From Propionibacterium sp. (GTDB lineage: Bacteria; Actinomycetota; Actinomycetes; Propionibacteriales; Propionibacteriaceae), in NCBI GenBank assembly GCA_012517965.1, contig JAAYTZ010000011.1:1-39468 (forward strand): a stretch of 39,468 nt of DNA, given 5' to 3'. The notes below the pieces were generated by a model. That model worked only from the letters and a program-made list of their open reading frames with translations, was not told where the DNA came from and did no database searches. The position numbers and the translations under genes are program-made. Of the stretch, positions 1-9,577 are shown in pieces; the first letter of the stretch is position 1; the number at the start of each line of letters is the position of its first letter.

Positions 1-139
1 CCGCCGCGTAGGGGTCGCCGGGCTCGCCCCGGCATCCTTGTTCGTCGAAGACATCGACACTCACTCTCGGGTCAGCCAGACCCCCACAGTGTGGTCTGAT
101 TCAAACCCCAAAATGCGACACGATCCCTGACGCAAGACA
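1..139 (-). mobile_element. Putative insertion-sequence end (truncated by window edge)
   Basis: On the minus strand the NERD reading frame is in good agreement with its family up to position 140 and then changes abruptly into sequence beginning TGTCTTGCGTCAGGG. The following stretch is not recognisable protein in the NERD frame. Further on, from about position 60 toward 1, an open frame begins GTG-TCG-ATG and encodes a start ending in PATPTRR, the kind of basic N-terminus seen in small transposase OrfA proteins, but it runs off the window. A 5'-TG end fits many IS families. No target-site duplication or second terminal repeat can be seen, so the family is unassigned and the element itself is inference. 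Confidence 0.4.
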
Positions 140-819
140 CCCCGGATCTCGAGCCGGTTCAGCAGCCGGGTCACCTTCAACAACTGCGCCTGCTCAGCCG
201 TGAGCCGCTGAGCGTGCTCCTCCCGGTCGGCCGCCAACTGCACCACATCCCGGGTCGGCGCGAACCGGCCAGCCAGGATCTCCAGAATCAACTCCACATC
301 GTCGGCGGTCGGGGGGCGGGCGTCCTTCTGCCACAGCGACGTCGAGTCGAACAGCCGCGTCCCCAACTCCGGCAGGTCGGACTTGCCGCTCACCTGCCAG
401 CGCGGCAGATCGGGCAAAGCGAAATCCGCGGCGACGCTGGTGCGGGCCAGCACCACATGATGACTCCACCGCACCCGCGTCCGGTTCCACCGCAGGTCGC
501 TCTCCACATAGTGGCGCAACGCGTACTGGGCATCCCGCGCCTGGTCGACGGGCTGAATCGGCACCGCCGACTCGCCACGCTGGATGAACCACCCACCGTC
601 CTCCACCCACACGTGGCTGCCCTTGACCTCCACCACCACCACACCGGAATCGGGCATCAACACCACCAGGTCCGCCTCGTGGTCCTTGTGCCGATCCGTC
701 ACCCGCAGATTGGCCACCACCACACAATCCGGCCCGAGCTGACGCACCACCCGCTGCCACACCTCACGCTCGGACACCGTCGCGAACGTGGGCTGCTCGG
801 GGAAGGATCGCGCGGTCAC
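61..819 (-). pseudogene. NERD-domain protein, truncated before its helicase part
   Basis: The 252-residue frame starts at a GTG (819) behind a clear GGGAGG Shine-Dalgarno. Residues of roughly 10-150 form a NERD (nuclease-related) domain: the E-x-E-V-W start, an acidic E-A-D-L-V-V core and the V-V-V-E-V-K-G strand, matching the restriction-like nuclease fold. After it comes LTAEQAQLLKVTRLLNRLEI, which in NERD/UvrD-like helicases directly precedes a Gly-rich Walker A loop. Here the frame leaves the family after RLEIRG, and the last 26 residues are unrelated sequence ending at 61. I read this as a helicase-type DNA-processing protein broken by an insertion (see 1-139). A stand-alone short NERD protein is possible but less likely given the residual linker. 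Confidence 0.65.
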
Positions 820-1043
820 CTCAGCCTCCCTTCGGGTGGGCGAACAGTCCCACTCAACCACGACCACGGGACCGACGCGAAAGTGTCGGTGGCAAGCCGG
901 AGGATGGTGCGACGACGAACTGCGGGCCCAGGTCAACCAGATCTTCGAGCACCTTGACCAGACCATGCCGGCGGGCGGATTCGTCCTGCGCTGCCGGCAC
1001 GGCTTCGTGACCGGAGAGCCCGAGACCCCCGAGGGCGTGTCCG

Positions 1044-1056
1044 TAGACTCGGGTGG
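1044..1056 (+). promoter_or_regulatory. Leaderless promoter of the hydrolase gene
   Basis: A -10-like TAGACT lies at 1044-1049, followed by 7 nt and then the GTG at 1057. No Shine-Dalgarno is seen. Spacing of 6-7 nt between the -10 box and the start codon is typical of leaderless actinobacterial transcripts and supports 1057 as the start. Confidence 0.45.
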
Positions 1057-1812
1057 GTGGCGGACCTGTTGAACAACCCGCTGATCGCCGCTCGGTACTT
1101 CTTCCCCGGCGGACGATCTCCGGCGTCCCGGTTCGACGTCGCAGTGGACGGTGCGATCTTGGCGTGTGGTCTCCACCGCGTCGACCCGGACGGCTTCACC
1201 GTGGTCCACTTCCATGGCAACGGCGAGGTCGTCGCCGACTGGCAAGGGACCCTTGATCGGTTCATCAACGGCCTGGGCTGGGATCTGCTTCTGGCCGAGT
1301 ACCGCGGCTACGGCGGTTCCACCGGCGCACCCCTGCTCGGCCGGATGCTCGACGACGTGGCCGAGGTCATCGCTGCGGCCGGCCCCCCGGAGAAGCTGGT
1401 GGTGATGGGGCGTTCGGTCGGGTCCATCTTCGCCCTCGAGGCGGTCAGCCGCTTCCCGACCATCGGGGGCCTGATCTTGGAGAGCGCGATCGCGGACCCC
1501 CTGGAACGCATCCTGCTCCGAGTCAGCCCGCGCGAGCTCGGCGGCTCCCGCGAAGACGTCGCCGCGCTGGAGGAGCGCCTCGATCACCGGGCGAAGATCG
1601 CCGGGTTCACCGGCCCCACGCTGATCCTGCACACCCGCTTCGACGGGCTCGTCGACGTCAGCCATGCCCTCCGGCTGCGGAAATGGGCCGGCGGCGACAC
1701 CACCCTGCGTCTCTTCGACCGCGGCGACCACAACTCGATCCTTTGGGAGAACACCGACGACTACCTCGCGGCGATCACCGACCTCCTCGACACGGTCCGG
1801 CCCCGCCCCTGA
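1057..1812 (+). CDS. Alpha/beta hydrolase, BEM46/ABHD13-like
   Basis: A 251-residue serine hydrolase of the alpha/beta fold. Visible landmarks in order are the oxyanion-side motif HFHGNGE, the Y-R-G-Y-G-G-S-T-G loop typical of the BEM46/ABHD13 group, the nucleophile elbow G-R-S-V-G, a late acid in HTRFDGLVD and the catalytic histidine in DRGDHNSI. All triad residues are present, so it should be active; the natural substrate is unknown. There is no signal peptide or membrane segment. The start is a GTG without a Shine-Dalgarno, consistent with the leaderless promoter just upstream. It is divergent from the truncated NERD gene, and nothing in the context indicates its pathway. Confidence 0.8.
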   Translation: MADLLNNPLIAARYFFPGGRSPASRFDVAVDGAILACGLHRVDPDGFTVVHFHGNGEVVADWQGTLDRFINGLGWDLLLAEYRGYGGSTGAPLLGRMLDDVAEVIAAAGPPEKLVVMGRSVGSIFALEAVSRFPTIGGLILESAIADPLERILLRVSPRELGGSREDVAALEERLDHRAKIAGFTGPTLILHTRFDGLVDVSHALRLRKWAGGDTTLRLFDRGDHNSILWENTDDYLAAITDLLDTVRPRP

Positions 1813-1893
1813 CACTGGGGCTCCGCTGCACCACCAGGCAGCCGCCCCCGGGAACCTCCGCGCCCGGCCCCGGCCGGTGGCCGCCTTGGCACC

Positions 1894-2098
1894 TCAAGTG
1901 CTGGCGGTGGTGTCGCTGGCGAGGCGTGCGTGCAGGTGTTCGTCGTGGTAGAGACCGTCGCCGTAGCGGTACGACTGGCGCAGCGTGCCCTCGTGGGCGA
2001 ACCCTGCCGCGCGGGCGACGGCGCACGAGGCCGGGTTGTCGGTCGAAGCCCCGTGCCCGGTCAGCCGGAGGGGGTTAAGCGCGCTCTCTCCGGTGAGG
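1894..2098 (-). pseudogene. C-terminal remnant of a GNAT acetyltransferase
   Basis: The minus strand encodes a block reading DNPASCAVARAAGF, then EGTLRQSYRYGDG and HDEHLHARL before a stop at 1894. This is the characteristic C-terminal third of RimJ-like GNAT acetyltransferases (acetyl-CoA pyrophosphate loop region and last strands). The N-terminal part and a start codon are missing: upstream in the same frame the sequence becomes unlike any GNAT and runs into a perfect hairpin at 2115-2145. I call it a decayed fragment rather than a gene. Confidence 0.6.
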
Positions 2099-2114
2099 TG
2101 GTATCTTCTTCCGC

Positions 2115-2145
2115 GGTCCTTGCCCAATCCCCCCGGGCAAGGACC
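2115..2145. repeat. Perfect 11-bp inverted repeat (hairpin)
   Basis: GGTCCTTGCCC at 2115-2125 is exactly repeated as its reverse complement at 2135-2145, with a 9-nt C-rich loop. There is no T-tract on either strand, so a standard intrinsic terminator is unlikely. It sits inside the degraded GNAT region and may be a short palindromic element. Confidence 0.7.
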
Positions 2146-2245
2146 CTTCACGTTCTGTCCTCCGACCTGCCGTGGCGGGAGGCGAGCGCCCTCACCCGGG
2201 AAGCTGGCGATCCGGTCGTCCAGAGCGGCGGCGAAAAGGTCGCGG

Positions 2246-2279
2246 CAGGCGTCCGGGTCGGGCAGGCGTCCGGGTCGAC
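2246..2279. repeat. 17-bp tandem duplication
   Basis: Two adjacent copies of CAGGCGTCCGGGTCG plus two bases, at 2246-2262 and 2263-2279, differ only at the end. Each contains the octamer GGCGTCCG that is abundant throughout the window. The 17-bp length is not a multiple of three, so the duplication shifts any reading frame. Confidence 0.7.
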
Positions 2280-2368
2280 GATGGCGGTGATCGTGAGGCG
2301 GTCGAGGTACTCGATGCCGACGCAGACCACGATCTTCGGCCGTCAACAGGCCGGACGCCGCGGGGTGC

Positions 2369-2845
2369 TCAGTCCTCGGCGAGCGTGAGCTCCAGGCCGC
2401 CGAGGATGTTCGCGGAGAGGTTGTAGAGGAACGCGAAGATCGTGGCCAGCGCGGTGAGGATCACCACGTTGATGACGGCGATCAGTGCGGTCACGCCCAT
2501 GACCTTGTTGGTGTTGACGTAGTCCTCGATGCGCACCTGCGTCTGGTCCTGCGGGCTGGCCAGCAAGTTGGTGAGCAGGCCGTTCAGGGTCTCCAGCAGC
2601 CCGGACGCCCCGATGACGCTCCACACCAAGTAGACGGAGATCCACGTCATGATGCCGAACGCGATCGAGAACAGGAACGACGTCTTCATGACCGACCACG
2701 GGTCGAGGCGCGAGATGCGCAGCCGAGCCCGCCGCGTGCGGCGCTCTCCTTGCAGCTTGGCCCGCGCCGGCACCGGGTCGGCGCCCGTCGCGAGCTGCAG
2801 CCCGTGATCCAGCCGCGCCGTGGCGCTCACCGTGCGGTCGCTCAC
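2369..2845 (-). CDS. DUF3566 transmembrane protein
   Basis: A 158-residue membrane protein. A basic, cytoplasmic N-terminal part (about 1-45) ends in a run rich in Arg. Then comes the family signature [12 protein letters not shown], a membrane helix at about 50-75 ([20 protein letters not shown]), an amphipathic segment and a second helix at about 115-145. This is the DUF3566 protein that follows gyrA in most actinobacteria (the Rv0007 position in Mycobacterium tuberculosis). Its biochemical role is not established. The GTG start overlaps the gyrA stop by 4 bp (GTGA), so it is translationally coupled to gyrA. Confidence 0.85.
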   Translation of the reverse strand: MSDRTVSATARLDHGLQLATGADPVPARAKLQGERRTRRARLRISRLDPWSVMKTSFLFSIAFGIMTWISVYLVWSVIGASGLLETLNGLLTNLLASPQDQTQVRIEDYVNTNKVMGVTALIAVINVVILTALATIFAFLYNLSANILGGLELTLAED

Positions 2846-5502
2846 TCGTCCTCCTCGCCCTCGGGCGTCGCCGGCGCCGGCGCGTCCTCGTTCACGGCGC
2901 TCTCGTCGCCACCAGCCAGGGTAGCGCCCGCCTCGTCGGACGCCGACTCCCCATCATCCTTGGAGTCGGGGTAGAGAGCAATCACGGCCACCGAGTCGTC
3001 GCCCTTGAGGCCCACGAACCTCACGCCCATCGTGTCGCGGCCCTTCGCGGGCACCTCCGCCACCGCCGACCGGATGATCTGACCGGACGTCTTGATGGCG
3101 ATGACCTCGTCCTCCTCGCGCACCACGAGCCCGCCGACGAGCGAGCCGCGGTCCTCGTTGAGCTTCATGGCCTTGATGCCCAAACCGCCCCGGCCCTGCA
3201 CCCGGTACTCGCTGACCGGCGTCCGCTTGGCGAAGCCGCCGTCGGTCACCGTGAAGACGAACTGCTCGTCCTCGCTCACCGTCCGGTCGATGCTCGCCAT
3301 GCTGAGCAGCTCGTCACCGGCCCGGAACTTCATGCCGGTCACCCCGGACGTCGCCCGCCCCATGGGCCGCAACTGCTCGTCGGACGCCTGGAAGCGGATC
3401 GCCTGCCCCTTCTTGGAGATGAGCAGCACGTGATCGTCGGAACTGCAGGTGAGCGCGCCGATCAACTCGTCGTCGGCGTCGCGGAAGTTGATCGCGATCA
3501 GACCCGCCTGCCGGGGCGAGTCGTACGCCGTGAGCTCGGTCTTCTTCACCAAACCGCGCTTGGTGGCCAGCAGCAGGTAGGGCTGCTCGTCGTAGCTCGA
3601 CAGGGTGAGCACCTGCGCGATGCGCTCCTCCGGGAGGAACGACAGCAGCCCGGCGACGTGCCCGCCCTTGGCGTCCCGGCCGCCCTCGGGGAGCTGCCAC
3701 ACCTTGAGCCGGTACACCCGGCCGAGGTTCGTGAAGAACAGCAGCCAGTTGTGGCTCGACGTGGTGAACAGGTGATCGACCTCGTCGTCGGCGCGCAGGT
3801 TCGCCCCCTTCACCCCCCGGCCGCCACGCCGCTGGACGCGGTACTGGTCGGTCCGCGTCCGCTTGGCGTAGCCGCCGTGCGTGATGGTGACGACCATGTC
3901 CTCGTCGGGGATGAGGTCCTCGTCCGACAGGTCGCCGTCGGCGGCCACGAACTTGGTGTGGCGTTCATCCCCGTACTTGTCGGTGATCTCCTGCAGCTCG
4001 GTGGCGACGATCGTCCGCTGCCGCTCCGGTCGGGCGAGGATGTCGCTGTAGTCCGCGATGAGCCGCTCGTACTCGGCGAGCTGGTCGACGATCCGCTGCC
4101 GCTCCATGGCGGCGAGCCGGCGCAGCTGCAGATCGAGGATCGCCCGAGCCTGCAGCTCGTCGATGCCGAGCAGCTGCTGCAGCCCCTGGTTGGCGGAGTC
4201 GCTGTCGGGCGAGCGCCGGATCAGCGCGATGACCTCGTCGAGCATGTCGAGGGCCTTCACGTAGCCGCGCCAGATGTGCGCCTGCTCCTCGGCCTTCCGC
4301 AGCCGGAACGCCGTCCGCCGCTGGATCACCTGGATCTGGTGCCGCACCCAGTAGGTGATGAACTGGTCCAGGCGCAGCGTCCGCGGCACATCGTCGACCA
4401 GGGCCAGCATGTTGCAGCCGAAGGTGTCCTGAAGCTGGGTGTGCTTGTAGAGGTTGTTCATGACGACCCGCGGCTGGGCGTCCCGCTTGAGCACGATGAC
4501 GAGCCGTTGGCCGGTGCGGGCCGAGGAGTCGTCGCGGATGTCGGCGATTCCGGTCAGCTTGCCGGCGTTCACGAGTTCGGCGATCTTGACGGCGAGGTTG
4601 TCCGGGTTGCACATGTGCGGCAACTCGGTGACGACGAGCGACGTGCGCCCCTTCTTGTCCTCCTCCACCGAGATGACCGCCCGCATGATGACCGAGCCGC
4701 GGCCGGTGCGGTAGGCGTCCTCGATGCCCTTACGGCCGACGATCAGCGCGCCGTTGGGGAAGTCGGGCCCCTTGATGCGGGCCATGCAGGCCTCAAGGGT
4801 CTCCTCCTTGGACGCCTCGGGGTGCGCCAGCACCCACTGGGCCGCCTCGTTGACCTCGCGGAGGTTGTGGGTCGGGATGTTGGTGGCCATGCCGACCGCG
4901 ATGCCGGTGGACCCGTTGACCAGCAGGTTCGGGAACCGCGCCGGCAGCACGACCGGTTCGGTCTCCTTGTTGTCGTAGTTGGGCTGGAAGTCGACCGTGT
5001 CCTGGTCGATGTCGCGCACCATCTCCATGGCCAGGGGGTCCATGCGGCATTCCGTGTACCGCATGGCCGCGGCGCCGTCGTTGCCGGGAGAGCCGAAGTT
5101 GCCCTGCCCCTGCACGAGCTTGTGCCGCATCACCCACGGCTGCGCCAACCGGACGAGCGTGTCGTAGATCGCGCTGTCGCCGTGCGGGTGGTACTTGCCC
5201 ATCACGTCCCCGACGACGCGGGAGCACTTGTTCCAGCCCCGGTCGGGCCGGTAGCCGCCGTCGTACATCGTGTAGATGACCCGCCGGTGCACGGGCTTGA
5301 GCCCGTCCCGCACGTCCGGCAGCGCCCGGCCCACGATGACCGACATCGCGTAGTCGAGGTAGCTGCGCTGGATCTCCTCGTTGAGGTCGACTTCCTCGAC
5401 CCGCCCGGTCAGCGACTGCAGGGACGCCTTCCCGTCGGCGTCGGCGTCCGGTGCGGCGTCGATCTCGCGCGGATCCTCCGGACCCTGTGGGGTGTCACTC
5501 AT
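2842..5502 (-). CDS. gyrA: DNA gyrase subunit A
   Basis: The 886-residue breakage-reunion subunit of DNA gyrase; with GyrB it introduces negative supercoils using ATP. The N-terminal winged-helix/tower part contains [20 protein letters not shown] and the catalytic tyrosine (Tyr149) in [10 protein letters not shown]. The quinolone-determining helix reads [10 protein letters not shown], so Ser110 and Asp114 occupy the Escherichia coli Ser83/Asp87 positions, i.e. the sensitive-type residues. Mycobacteria carry Ala at the first of these. The C-terminal beta-pinwheel holds the GyrA box QRRGGRG needed for DNA wrapping, and an acidic tail ends the protein. The ATG at 5502 has an AAGG Shine-Dalgarno and lies 10 bp after gyrB. 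Confidence 0.98.
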   Translation of the reverse strand: MSDTPQGPEDPREIDAAPDADADGKASLQSLTGRVEEVDLNEEIQRSYLDYAMSVIVGRALPDVRDGLKPVHRRVIYTMYDGGYRPDRGWNKCSRVVGDVMGKYHPHGDSAIYDTLVRLAQPWVMRHKLVQGQGNFGSPGNDGAAAMRYTECRMDPLAMEMVRDIDQDTVDFQPNYDNKETEPVVLPARFPNLLVNGSTGIAVGMATNIPTHNLREVNEAAQWVLAHPEASKEETLEACMARIKGPDFPNGALIVGRKGIEDAYRTGRGSVIMRAVISVEEDKKGRTSLVVTELPHMCNPDNLAVKIAELVNAGKLTGIADIRDDSSARTGQRLVIVLKRDAQPRVVMNNLYKHTQLQDTFGCNMLALVDDVPRTLRLDQFITYWVRHQIQVIQRRTAFRLRKAEEQAHIWRGYVKALDMLDEVIALIRRSPDSDSANQGLQQLLGIDELQARAILDLQLRRLAAMERQRIVDQLAEYERLIADYSDILARPERQRTIVATELQEITDKYGDERHTKFVAADGDLSDEDLIPDEDMVVTITHGGYAKRTRTDQYRVQRRGGRGVKGANLRADDEVDHLFTTSSHNWLLFFTNLGRVYRLKVWQLPEGGRDAKGGHVAGLLSFLPEERIAQVLTLSSYDEQPYLLLATKRGLVKKTELTAYDSPRQAGLIAINFRDADDELIGALTCSSDDHVLLISKKGQAIRFQASDEQLRPMGRATSGVTGMKFRAGDELLSMASIDRTVSEDEQFVFTVTDGGFAKRTPVSEYRVQGRGGLGIKAMKLNEDRGSLVGGLVVREEDEVIAIKTSGQIIRSAVAEVPAKGRDTMGVRFVGLKGDDSVAVIALYPDSKDDGESASDEAGATLAGGDESAVNEDAPAPATPEGEEDE

Positions 5503-5512
5503 GCCTTATCCC

Positions 5513-7555
5513 TTAAATGTCGAGGAACCGGACGTCCTTGGCGTTGCGTTGGATGAACGAGCGCCGCTGTTCCACGTCCTCCCCCATGAGGATCGAGAAC
5601 ATCTCGTCGGCCGCCGCGGCGTCGTCGAGGTTGACCTGCAGCAGCGTGCGCTGGTCGGGATCCATCGTGGTGTTCCAGAGGTCCTCGGCGTCCATCTCGC
5701 CCAGGCCCTTGTACCGCTGGATGGGGTTGACCTGGGGCAGCTTCTTGCCCGCGGCCAGCCCCTCGTCGCGCATCCGGTCACGCTGTTCGTCGGTGTAGGC
5801 CAGCTCGTGGGGGGCGTTCGTCCACCGCAGCCGGAACAGCGGAGGTTGCGCCAGGTAGACGTACCCGCCGGAGATCAGCGGCTTCATGAACCGGAACAGC
5901 AGGGTCAGCAGCAGCGTCCGAATGTGCGAGCCGTCCACGTCGGCGTCCGCCATCAGGACGATCTTGTGGTAGCGCAGCTTGTCCTCGTCGAAGTCCTCCT
6001 GCACCCCGGTGCCGAGGGCGTTGATGATCGCCTCGACCTCCTTGTTGGCCAGGATCTTGTCCAGCCGGGCCTTCTCGACGTTCAGGATCTTGCCCCGGAT
6101 CGGCAGGATCGCCTGGGTGCGGGGGTCGCGGCCGCCGCGGGCCGAGCCGCCGGCGGAATCTCCCTCGACGATGAACACCTCGCACTCGGCCGGGTTGCGT
6201 GAGCTGCAGTCGATGAGCTTGCCGGGCAGCCCGCCGCCGCCCAGCAGCCCCTTGCGGTTGCGGGCCAGGTCGCGCGCCTTCCGGGCCGCCGCGCGTGCCG
6301 TCGCGGCCTGCTGCGCCTTCTTGATGATCTCCTTGCCGTCGGCGGGGTTCTTCTCGAACCAGTCGCCGAGGAGGTCGTTGACGACCCGCTGGACGAAACC
6401 CTTCACTTCGGTGTTGCCGAGCTTGGTCTTGGTCTGCCCCTCGAACTGGGGCTCGCCAAGCTTGACCGAGATGATCGCGGTCAGCCCCTCGCGGATGTCG
6501 TCGCCCGACGGCCGGTCCTCCGGCTTCTTGATCAACCCCCACTGCTGACCCCAGCGGTTCACGGTGTTCGTGAGCGCCGCCCGGAACCCCTCCTCGTGGG
6601 TGCCGCCCTCGTGGGTGTTGATGGTGTTGGCGAACGTGTGCACCGACTCGGTGTACGAGTTGTTCCACTGCATCGCCACTTCGACGGCGAGCCGCGCCTC
6701 CTCGTTCTGGGCGTCGATCGCGATCACCGAGGGGTGGATGGTCTCCTTGTTGCCGGTCAGGTACCGCACGTAGTCGATGAGGCCCTGGTCGTAGCGGTAG
6801 GACACCTCGTGCGGGTGACCGTCGACGTCGTCGGGGAAGTCGTCGTCCGCCGCCTCGGGCACCGGCCGGGAGTCCACCAACCGGATCGTCAGCCCCTTGT
6901 TGAGGAAACACATCTCCCGGAAGCGGGTGGCGAGGGTCTCCCAGTTGTAGTGGGTCGTCTCGAAGATCGTCGGCGAGGCGAAGAACGTCACGGTCGTGCC
7001 GATCGCGTCGTCGGGCCCGAGCGGCTCCAGACGCTGCAGGTCGTAGACCGGTTCGCCCAGTCGGAACTCCTGCCGCCAGTGGTAGCCGTCGCGGCGCACG
7101 TCGACCTGGAACTTCTCGGACAGCGCGTTGACGACGGACGCCCCCACGCCGTGCAGGCCGCCCGACACCTTGTAGCCACCGGAGCCGAACTTGCCGCCGG
7201 CGTGCAGCACGGTCAACGCGAGGGTCACCGCGGGGATCTTCTCGGTGGGGTGCAGGTCGACGGGGAACCCCCGCCCGTTGTCGGTGACGCGCACGCCGTC
7301 GCCCGGCAGCAACTCGACGGTGATGAGGTCGCAGTAGCCGGCCAGCGCCTCGTCGACCGAGTTATCGACGATCTCGTAGACCAGATGGTGCAGGCCCCGC
7401 TCGCCGGTCGAGCCGATGTACATGCCCGGCCGCTTGCGGACCGCCTCGAGCCCCTCCAGCACCGTGATCGCGCTGGCGTCGTAGTTGCCCGCCTCGACCG
7501 CGGTGGACGACCTTGGCCGTCCCTCCTGCGCCTCGCCCGTTGCTGCTTCGCTCAC
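5513..7555 (-). CDS. gyrB: DNA gyrase subunit B
   Basis: The 680-residue ATPase subunit of gyrase. The GHKL ATPase domain shows the Asn of [10 protein letters not shown] (about residue 65), DNGRGFPVD and [15 protein letters not shown]. The TOPRIM domain shows EGDSAGG and the acidic [13 protein letters not shown]. The C-terminal GyrA-contacting motif [14 protein letters not shown] is intact. I place the start at GTG 7555, behind GGAAAGAG, because conserved sequence begins about 25 residues in and the upstream in-frame extension is leader-like. gyrA follows directly, so they form one transcription unit. The upstream region carries a -10-like box, two inverted repeats and paired DnaA-type boxes. 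Confidence 0.97.
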   Translation of the reverse strand: MSEAATGEAQEGRPRSSTAVEAGNYDASAITVLEGLEAVRKRPGMYIGSTGERGLHHLVYEIVDNSVDEALAGYCDLITVELLPGDGVRVTDNGRGFPVDLHPTEKIPAVTLALTVLHAGGKFGSGGYKVSGGLHGVGASVVNALSEKFQVDVRRDGYHWRQEFRLGEPVYDLQRLEPLGPDDAIGTTVTFFASPTIFETTHYNWETLATRFREMCFLNKGLTIRLVDSRPVPEAADDDFPDDVDGHPHEVSYRYDQGLIDYVRYLTGNKETIHPSVIAIDAQNEEARLAVEVAMQWNNSYTESVHTFANTINTHEGGTHEEGFRAALTNTVNRWGQQWGLIKKPEDRPSGDDIREGLTAIISVKLGEPQFEGQTKTKLGNTEVKGFVQRVVNDLLGDWFEKNPADGKEIIKKAQQAATARAAARKARDLARNRKGLLGGGGLPGKLIDCSSRNPAECEVFIVEGDSAGGSARGGRDPRTQAILPIRGKILNVEKARLDKILANKEVEAIINALGTGVQEDFDEDKLRYHKIVLMADADVDGSHIRTLLLTLLFRFMKPLISGGYVYLAQPPLFRLRWTNAPHELAYTDEQRDRMRDEGLAAGKKLPQVNPIQRYKGLGEMDAEDLWNTTMDPDQRTLLQVNLDDAAAADEMFSILMGEDVEQRRSFIQRNAKDVRFLDI

Positions 7556-7577
7556 TGATTCTCTTTCCACGTGACGG

Positions 7578-7607
7578 CGCCGCCCTTCGCTCACGACGAG
7601 GGCGGCG
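7578..7607 (-). promoter_or_regulatory. Hairpin in the gyrB 5' leader
   Basis: CGCCGCCCT (7578-7586) and AGGGCGGCG (7599-7607) form a perfect 9-bp stem with a 12-nt loop. It ends about 22 bp upstream of the gyrB start, close to the Shine-Dalgarno. It could influence gyrB translation or termination; this is inference from position only. Confidence 0.5.
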
Positions 7608-7622
7608 TCTCCAGACCGCCTC

Positions 7623-7651
7623 ATCCTACCTGACGGGACGCGAAATCCCGT
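7623..7651 (-). promoter_or_regulatory. Putative gyrB promoter with overlapping inverted repeat
   Basis: On the minus strand a TAGGAT -10 box (7628-7623) is preceded by ACGGGA, seven bases, then TCCCGT: a perfect 6-bp inverted repeat at 7633-7651 filling the spacer and -35 position. No good -35 hexamer is visible. The arrangement suggests a regulated promoter about 70 bp upstream of gyrB. Confidence 0.45.
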
Positions 7652-7820
7652 GGTCGGACGCACCCTGCTCGGCCCGCCAACGGCGCCTGGACGCCGCTTG
7701 GCGGCTCGAACGGGGGTGGGGCTGGGGCTCCCCATGCCCCCGGGGTCTTCCAGGGGCTCTCCGCGCCATTCCTCGGCGTCCCGATCTCGTCGCCCGCCAC
7801 ACGATGGGGCGGCGCTGTCA

Positions 7821-7844
7821 TGATCCACAGCCCCCTGTGGACAA
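7821..7844. promoter_or_regulatory. Paired DnaA-type boxes upstream of gyrB
   Basis: TGATCCACA at 7821-7829 faces TGTGGACAA at 7836-7844. The second is the reverse complement of the actinobacterial DnaA box TTGTCCACA, and together they make the palindrome CCACAG-N4-CTGTGG. They lie between dciA and gyrB and could be DnaA binding sites regulating gyrB or an outlying origin element. Confidence 0.5.
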
Positions 7845-7851
7845 CCGGCCG

Positions 7852-8385
7852 TCAGCCGTAGGTGTCGCGCGGCCCGCGGCCGTCCCGCACGCTGCGCCGC
7901 CCGTGTTTCCAGCTCGGGGCGTCCGGGCCCTTCACGGTGATGCGCCGGATCGTGCCGTCGCCCAGGGCCGCGTTCAGCTTGGCCAGCAGCAGCGGCGTCA
8001 TCAGCCGCAACTGGGACGCCCACGCAGTCGAGTCGGTCCGGACCGTCACCACCCCCGCCGCGAAACTCTCCGGGGCGGAGTGCTGCGCGACGGCGTCCCC
8101 GACGAGGCTCGGCCAGCGGCCGAGCAGTGCGTGAACGCTGATCTCGGTCGACCAGCCCGCAGCCCGGATCACCTCCCCCAGCGCCTCCGCCAGCGGGGTC
8201 GGGTCGGCGTTCCGCTCCCGCCCGGACGCCTTCGGTCGCGGTCGGGCCTTCTTCCGGGGGCTCGCCGCCGGCGGCGGCGCGGCGTGGGCCACCTGGTCCG
8301 CGATGGTCCGGGCCAGATCCAGCCCGGTCGGATCGAAGGACACCGGCTCCGTCGGCGGGTCGTCGGGGTCCTCAGGCGTCCCCAT
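7852..8385 (-). CDS. dciA: DUF721/DciA-type helicase loader
   Basis: A 177-residue DUF721 protein. The first about 75 residues are low-complexity, rich in Pro/Ala and basic ([15 protein letters not shown]). The conserved KH-like DUF721 domain occupies about 80-150, with [10 protein letters not shown]-x-H-S-x-P and T-x-S-T-A-W-A-S-Q-L. DUF721 proteins include DciA, which recruits or loads the replicative helicase DnaB in bacteria lacking DnaC; that role is inferred here from family and location. The ATG has a strong GGGAGGTGAT Shine-Dalgarno and overlaps the recF stop by 14 bp, in the usual actinobacterial position between recF and gyrB. Confidence 0.85.
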   Translation of the reverse strand: MGTPEDPDDPPTEPVSFDPTGLDLARTIADQVAHAAPPPAASPRKKARPRPKASGRERNADPTPLAEALGEVIRAAGWSTEISVHALLGRWPSLVGDAVAQHSAPESFAAGVVTVRTDSTAWASQLRLMTPLLLAKLNAALGDGTIRRITVKGPDAPSWKHGRRSVRDGRGPRDTYG

Positions 8386-9535
8386 CGGCGATCACCTCCC
8401 CGTCCGCCACGACGAACCGCCGGCCCGCCAGCGAGCCCGGCACGTCGCTCGCGACCGCGGCCGTGATCAGCACCTGCTCGGCGCCGCCGACCCGCTCGGC
8501 GAGTCGGGCCCGGCGCACCTCGTCCAACTCGGCGAACACGTCGTCGAGCACGAGCACCGGCTGCACCCCGTCGGCGCGCAGGAGCGCGTCCGAGCCGAGC
8601 CGCAGCGCCAACGCCAGCGACCAGCACTCGCCGTGCGAGGCGTACCCCTTGGCCGGGAACTCCCCCAGGCCGAGCACGACGTCGTCGCGGTGCGGCCCCA
8701 CCAGCGACAGCCCCCGCGCGATCTCCTCCCGGCGCCGTTCCCCCATGCGCTCCAGGTAGCGGGCCCGCAGGTCCTCCGCCCCCCAAGCCTCGGCGTCGGC
8801 CACGATGCCCTGCGTCTCGCCGGTGAGCGACGACGACCGGTAAGCCACCGAGGCGTCGCTGTTCGTGGGGGCGATCGCTCCGTAGGCGTCCGCGATTCCG
8901 GCGCGCATGTCCCGCAGGGTGTCGAGCCGCGCTCGGGTGAGCTCGGCGCCCAACCCGGCGAGCTGCTCGGAGAAGAACTCGAGCGTGAACTGGTCGCTCT
9001 CGCCGAGGCGGCCGCGGCCGTCCAGCGACTTCAGCAGCGACGACCGCTGCCGCAGCACCCGGTCGTAGTCGGCCCGCACGCCCGCCATCCGCGGCCAGCG
9101 GGCGGTGACCAGTTCGTCGAGGAACCGCCGGCGCTCGGCGGGATCGCCCTTGACGAGCGCGAGGTCCTCCGGGGAGAACAGCACCACCCGGAGCGCCCCC
9201 AGCAGGTCGCGCGGCCGCGCCAGTGGGCCGCGGTTCAGGAAGGCCTTGTTCGCGCGCCCCGCGTTGATCTCGACCTCCAGCACCAGCTGCCGCGGATCGT
9301 CGAGCCCCGCCTGCACCCGGGCCCGCACCACGGCCCGCGGCGCCCCCGCCCGGATCAGCGGCGCGTCGGTCGCGACGCGGTGCGACCCCAGCGTGGCCAG
9401 GTACTCGACGGCCTCGACCAGGTTGGTCTTGCCCTGCCCGTTACGCCCGGTGAACACCGTGACCCCCGGGCGCAACTCGACCTCCGCCACCGCGTAGCTG
9501 CGGAAGTCGGCCAGGGCGAGCTGCGTGACGAACAC
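8372..9535 (-). CDS. recF: DNA replication and repair protein RecF
   Basis: The 387-residue SMC/ABC-like ATPase that helps load RecA at single-strand gaps with RecO and RecR. It begins [14 protein letters not shown], a typical RecF start, which fixes the GTG at 9535. Walker A is GRNGQGKT (residues 30-37). The C-terminal part holds the ABC signature region and the Walker B/D-loop [12 protein letters not shown]. Its length is normal. It lies 42 bp downstream of dnaN and overlaps dciA, so dnaN-recF-dciA is probably one operon. Confidence 0.96.
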   Translation of the reverse strand: MFVTQLALADFRSYAVAEVELRPGVTVFTGRNGQGKTNLVEAVEYLATLGSHRVATDAPLIRAGAPRAVVRARVQAGLDDPRQLVLEVEINAGRANKAFLNRGPLARPRDLLGALRVVLFSPEDLALVKGDPAERRRFLDELVTARWPRMAGVRADYDRVLRQRSSLLKSLDGRGRLGESDQFTLEFFSEQLAGLGAELTRARLDTLRDMRAGIADAYGAIAPTNSDASVAYRSSSLTGETQGIVADAEAWGAEDLRARYLERMGERRREEIARGLSLVGPHRDDVVLGLGEFPAKGYASHGECWSLALALRLGSDALLRADGVQPVLVLDDVFAELDEVRRARLAERVGGAEQVLITAAVASDVPGSLAGRRFVVADGEVIADGDA

Positions 9536-9577
9536 CTACCGACCCCGCTGAAGCCCGCGTCGCCCGCGCTCACCCAT

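Larger units (their letters stand above)
2099..2368. other. Gene debris without an intact gene
   Basis: This stretch between the GNAT remnant and the DUF3566 gene holds short protein-like fragments in shifting minus-strand frames, for example one reading VCVGIEYLDRLTITAIVDPD and one reading DACRDLFAAALDDRIASF. They are separated by a 17-bp tandem duplication that breaks the frame. I see no start, Shine-Dalgarno or tRNA. It looks like a decayed gene region. Confidence 0.4.

Noticed and set aside
905-1072. Plus-strand frame reading DDELRAQVNQIFEHLDQTMP before the hydrolase
   Set aside because: It looks protein-like but has no start with Shine-Dalgarno, no recognisable family, and overlaps the hydrolase start. 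It may be a gene fragment, but I cannot support it.
820-1815. The minus-strand open frame continues from the NERD gene back to 1815 (584 residues)
   Set aside because: The part upstream of GTG 819 is the antisense of the hydrolase gene and is low-complexity; a good Shine-Dalgarno marks 819 as the start.
3430-5556. 708-residue plus-strand open frame opposite gyrA
   Set aside because: It is antisense to a certain gene and rich in His/Val/Leu/Asp/Gly as expected from the complement of high-GC codons.
7566-7577. CACGTG near the gyrB leader as a second parS site
   Set aside because: Only the central CACGTG and a few flanking bases match the parS consensus; the flanks needed for ParB binding are absent.
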